In this document: in pieces, positions 6,659 through 7,338 of the stretch
Layout of the letters: each line of letters starts with the position of its first letter
Numbering within the stretch: position 1 is the first letter of the stretch
DNA from: Kangiella sp.
GTDB taxonomy: Bacteria; Pseudomonadota; Gammaproteobacteria; Enterobacterales; Kangiellaceae
Reading direction: 5' to 3'
Assembly: GCA_002733465.1 (NCBI GenBank)
Contig: NVVT01000006.1
Span: forward strand, 136,673 to 144,010
DNA: 7,338 nucleotides
Position numbers and translations under genes: made by a program
Notes under the pieces: generated by a model
Databases searched by the model: none
Told to the model about the DNA's origin: nothing
The model's input: only the letters and a program-made list of their open reading frames with translations

Positions 6659-7338
6659 ATGAATAATAAATCTCAAATTGATTACGAAAATGTCTCAGAC
6701 GATTACCTAGAAAAAAGACAATTAAAAAAAGGCGTAGCGGGATGGATCTTGTTAGCTAGTCTTGGTGTTTCTTATGTAATCTCAGGTGATTTTGCCGGTT
6801 GGAATTTTGGCTTTGCAAGTGGTGGCTTTGGCGGAATGTTAATTGCCACTCTGTTAATGGCAACTATGTACGCTTGCATGGTTTTTGGTCTCGCTGAACT
6901 TTCTGCATCTCTTCCTACTGCCGGTGGTGGTTATAGTTTTGCACGTAGAGCCATGGGAACTTGGGGTGGTTTTTTGACGGGTACGGCTGTTTTATTAGAA
7001 TATTCCATTGCCCCCGCAGCTATAGCGGTTTTCATCGGCGCTTATGTTAATGAACTCTTCGGATTCAATGGTCCCATGGTATATGCAGGAGCCTATATTT
7101 TATTTGTGGGCATTCATTTAATGGGTGCGGGCGAAGCTCTAAAAGTCATGATGGTAATTACGGGTATTGCTGTTGTAGCGTTAATTGTCTTTTCATTAGG
7201 ACTCATTCCTTATTTTGATTCAAGCAATTTATGGGATATGGCGGTGAATGAAAGTGCCGTTGGTGCAAGTCAATTTTTACCAGAAGGTTACATTGGTATT
7301 TGGGCTGCCATCCCTTTTGCCATGTGGTTATTTTTAGC
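6659..7338 (+). CDS. eat: Ethanolamine-type permease of the APC superfamily, N-terminal part (3' end outside window)
   Basis: The first 226 residues of an amino acid/polyamine/organocation transporter are visible, about half of a usual 450-480-residue protein. The sequence closely follows the ethanolamine permease (Eat) subfamily as I remember it: a short hydrophilic N-terminus, LKKGVAGWILLASLGVSYV (22-40), the broken first helix ISGDFAGWNFG (41-51) whose unwound part forms the substrate site in this fold, AELSASLPTAGGGYSFARRA (79-98), then GGFLTGTAVLLEYSIAPAA (103-121). Six membrane segments can be placed, near 28-45, 57-80, 103-128, 139-156, 161-183 and 212-226. It would import ethanolamine, a carbon and nitrogen source from phospholipids, by proton- or sodium-coupled transport. 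AAGGA (6644-6648) precedes the ATG by 10 bases. Ethanolamine ammonia-lyase genes (eutBC) or an aldehyde dehydrogenase beyond the right edge would confirm the substrate; another amine is possible. Confidence 0.9.
   Translation, partial: MNNKSQIDYENVSDDYLEKRQLKKGVAGWILLASLGVSYVISGDFAGWNFGFASGGFGGMLIATLLMATMYACMVFGLAELSASLPTAGGGYSFARRAMGTWGGFLTGTAVLLEYSIAPAAIAVFIGAYVNELFGFNGPMVYAGAYILFVGIHLMGAGEALKVMMVITGIAVVALIVFSLGLIPYFDSSNLWDMAVNESAVGASQFLPEGYIGIWAAIPFAMWLFL

Noticed and set aside
6458..6676. 72-codon open frame on the minus strand
   Set aside because: It covers the antisense of the SRPBCC 3' end and the start of the permease gene, both well supported.

Overview
The window is AT-rich bacterial chromosome. 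A diguanylate cyclase, a lipobox lipoprotein, Shine-Dalgarno sites, a spondin-domain secreted protein and an ethanolamine-type permease together suggest a marine gammaproteobacterium, perhaps of the Colwellia/Thalassotalea kind. That placement is inferred from protein style; no rRNA or other marker gene is present. I see no tRNA, rRNA, insertion sequence, CRISPR array or phage gene.

Layout. (1) Positions 1-749, plus strand: the C-terminal end of a GGDEF diguanylate cyclase whose sensor part lies outside the window. It converges on the next gene with only 15 bases between stop codons. (2) Positions 765-5008, minus strand: three genes read right to left. They are a MinD/FlhG-like ParA-family ATPase with a long C-terminal extension (3890-5008), a 531-residue multidomain lipoprotein (2112-3707) and a polytopic membrane protein with a beta-rich soluble C-terminus (765-2063). 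The last two are 48 bases apart and probably form one transcription unit. The ATPase is 182 bases upstream with a separate promoter candidate between, so its link to the pair is less certain. (3) Positions 5246-7338, plus strand: a secreted spondin-domain protein, a membrane-anchored SRPBCC-fold protein with its own extended -10 promoter, and the start of an ethanolamine-type amino acid/polyamine permease that runs off the right edge.

How they may work together. The right-hand genes look like ordinary accessory metabolism and envelope functions. The minus-strand block is the least explained part. The lipoprotein carries a pseudopilin-like segment and a PA14-like segment, and its partner looks like a CysZ/EI24-type membrane domain joined to a LEA14/WHy-like sandwich. 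That suggests an uncharacterised envelope module, possibly positioned or switched by the ATPase. This is inference from sequence patterns; no established system was recognised.
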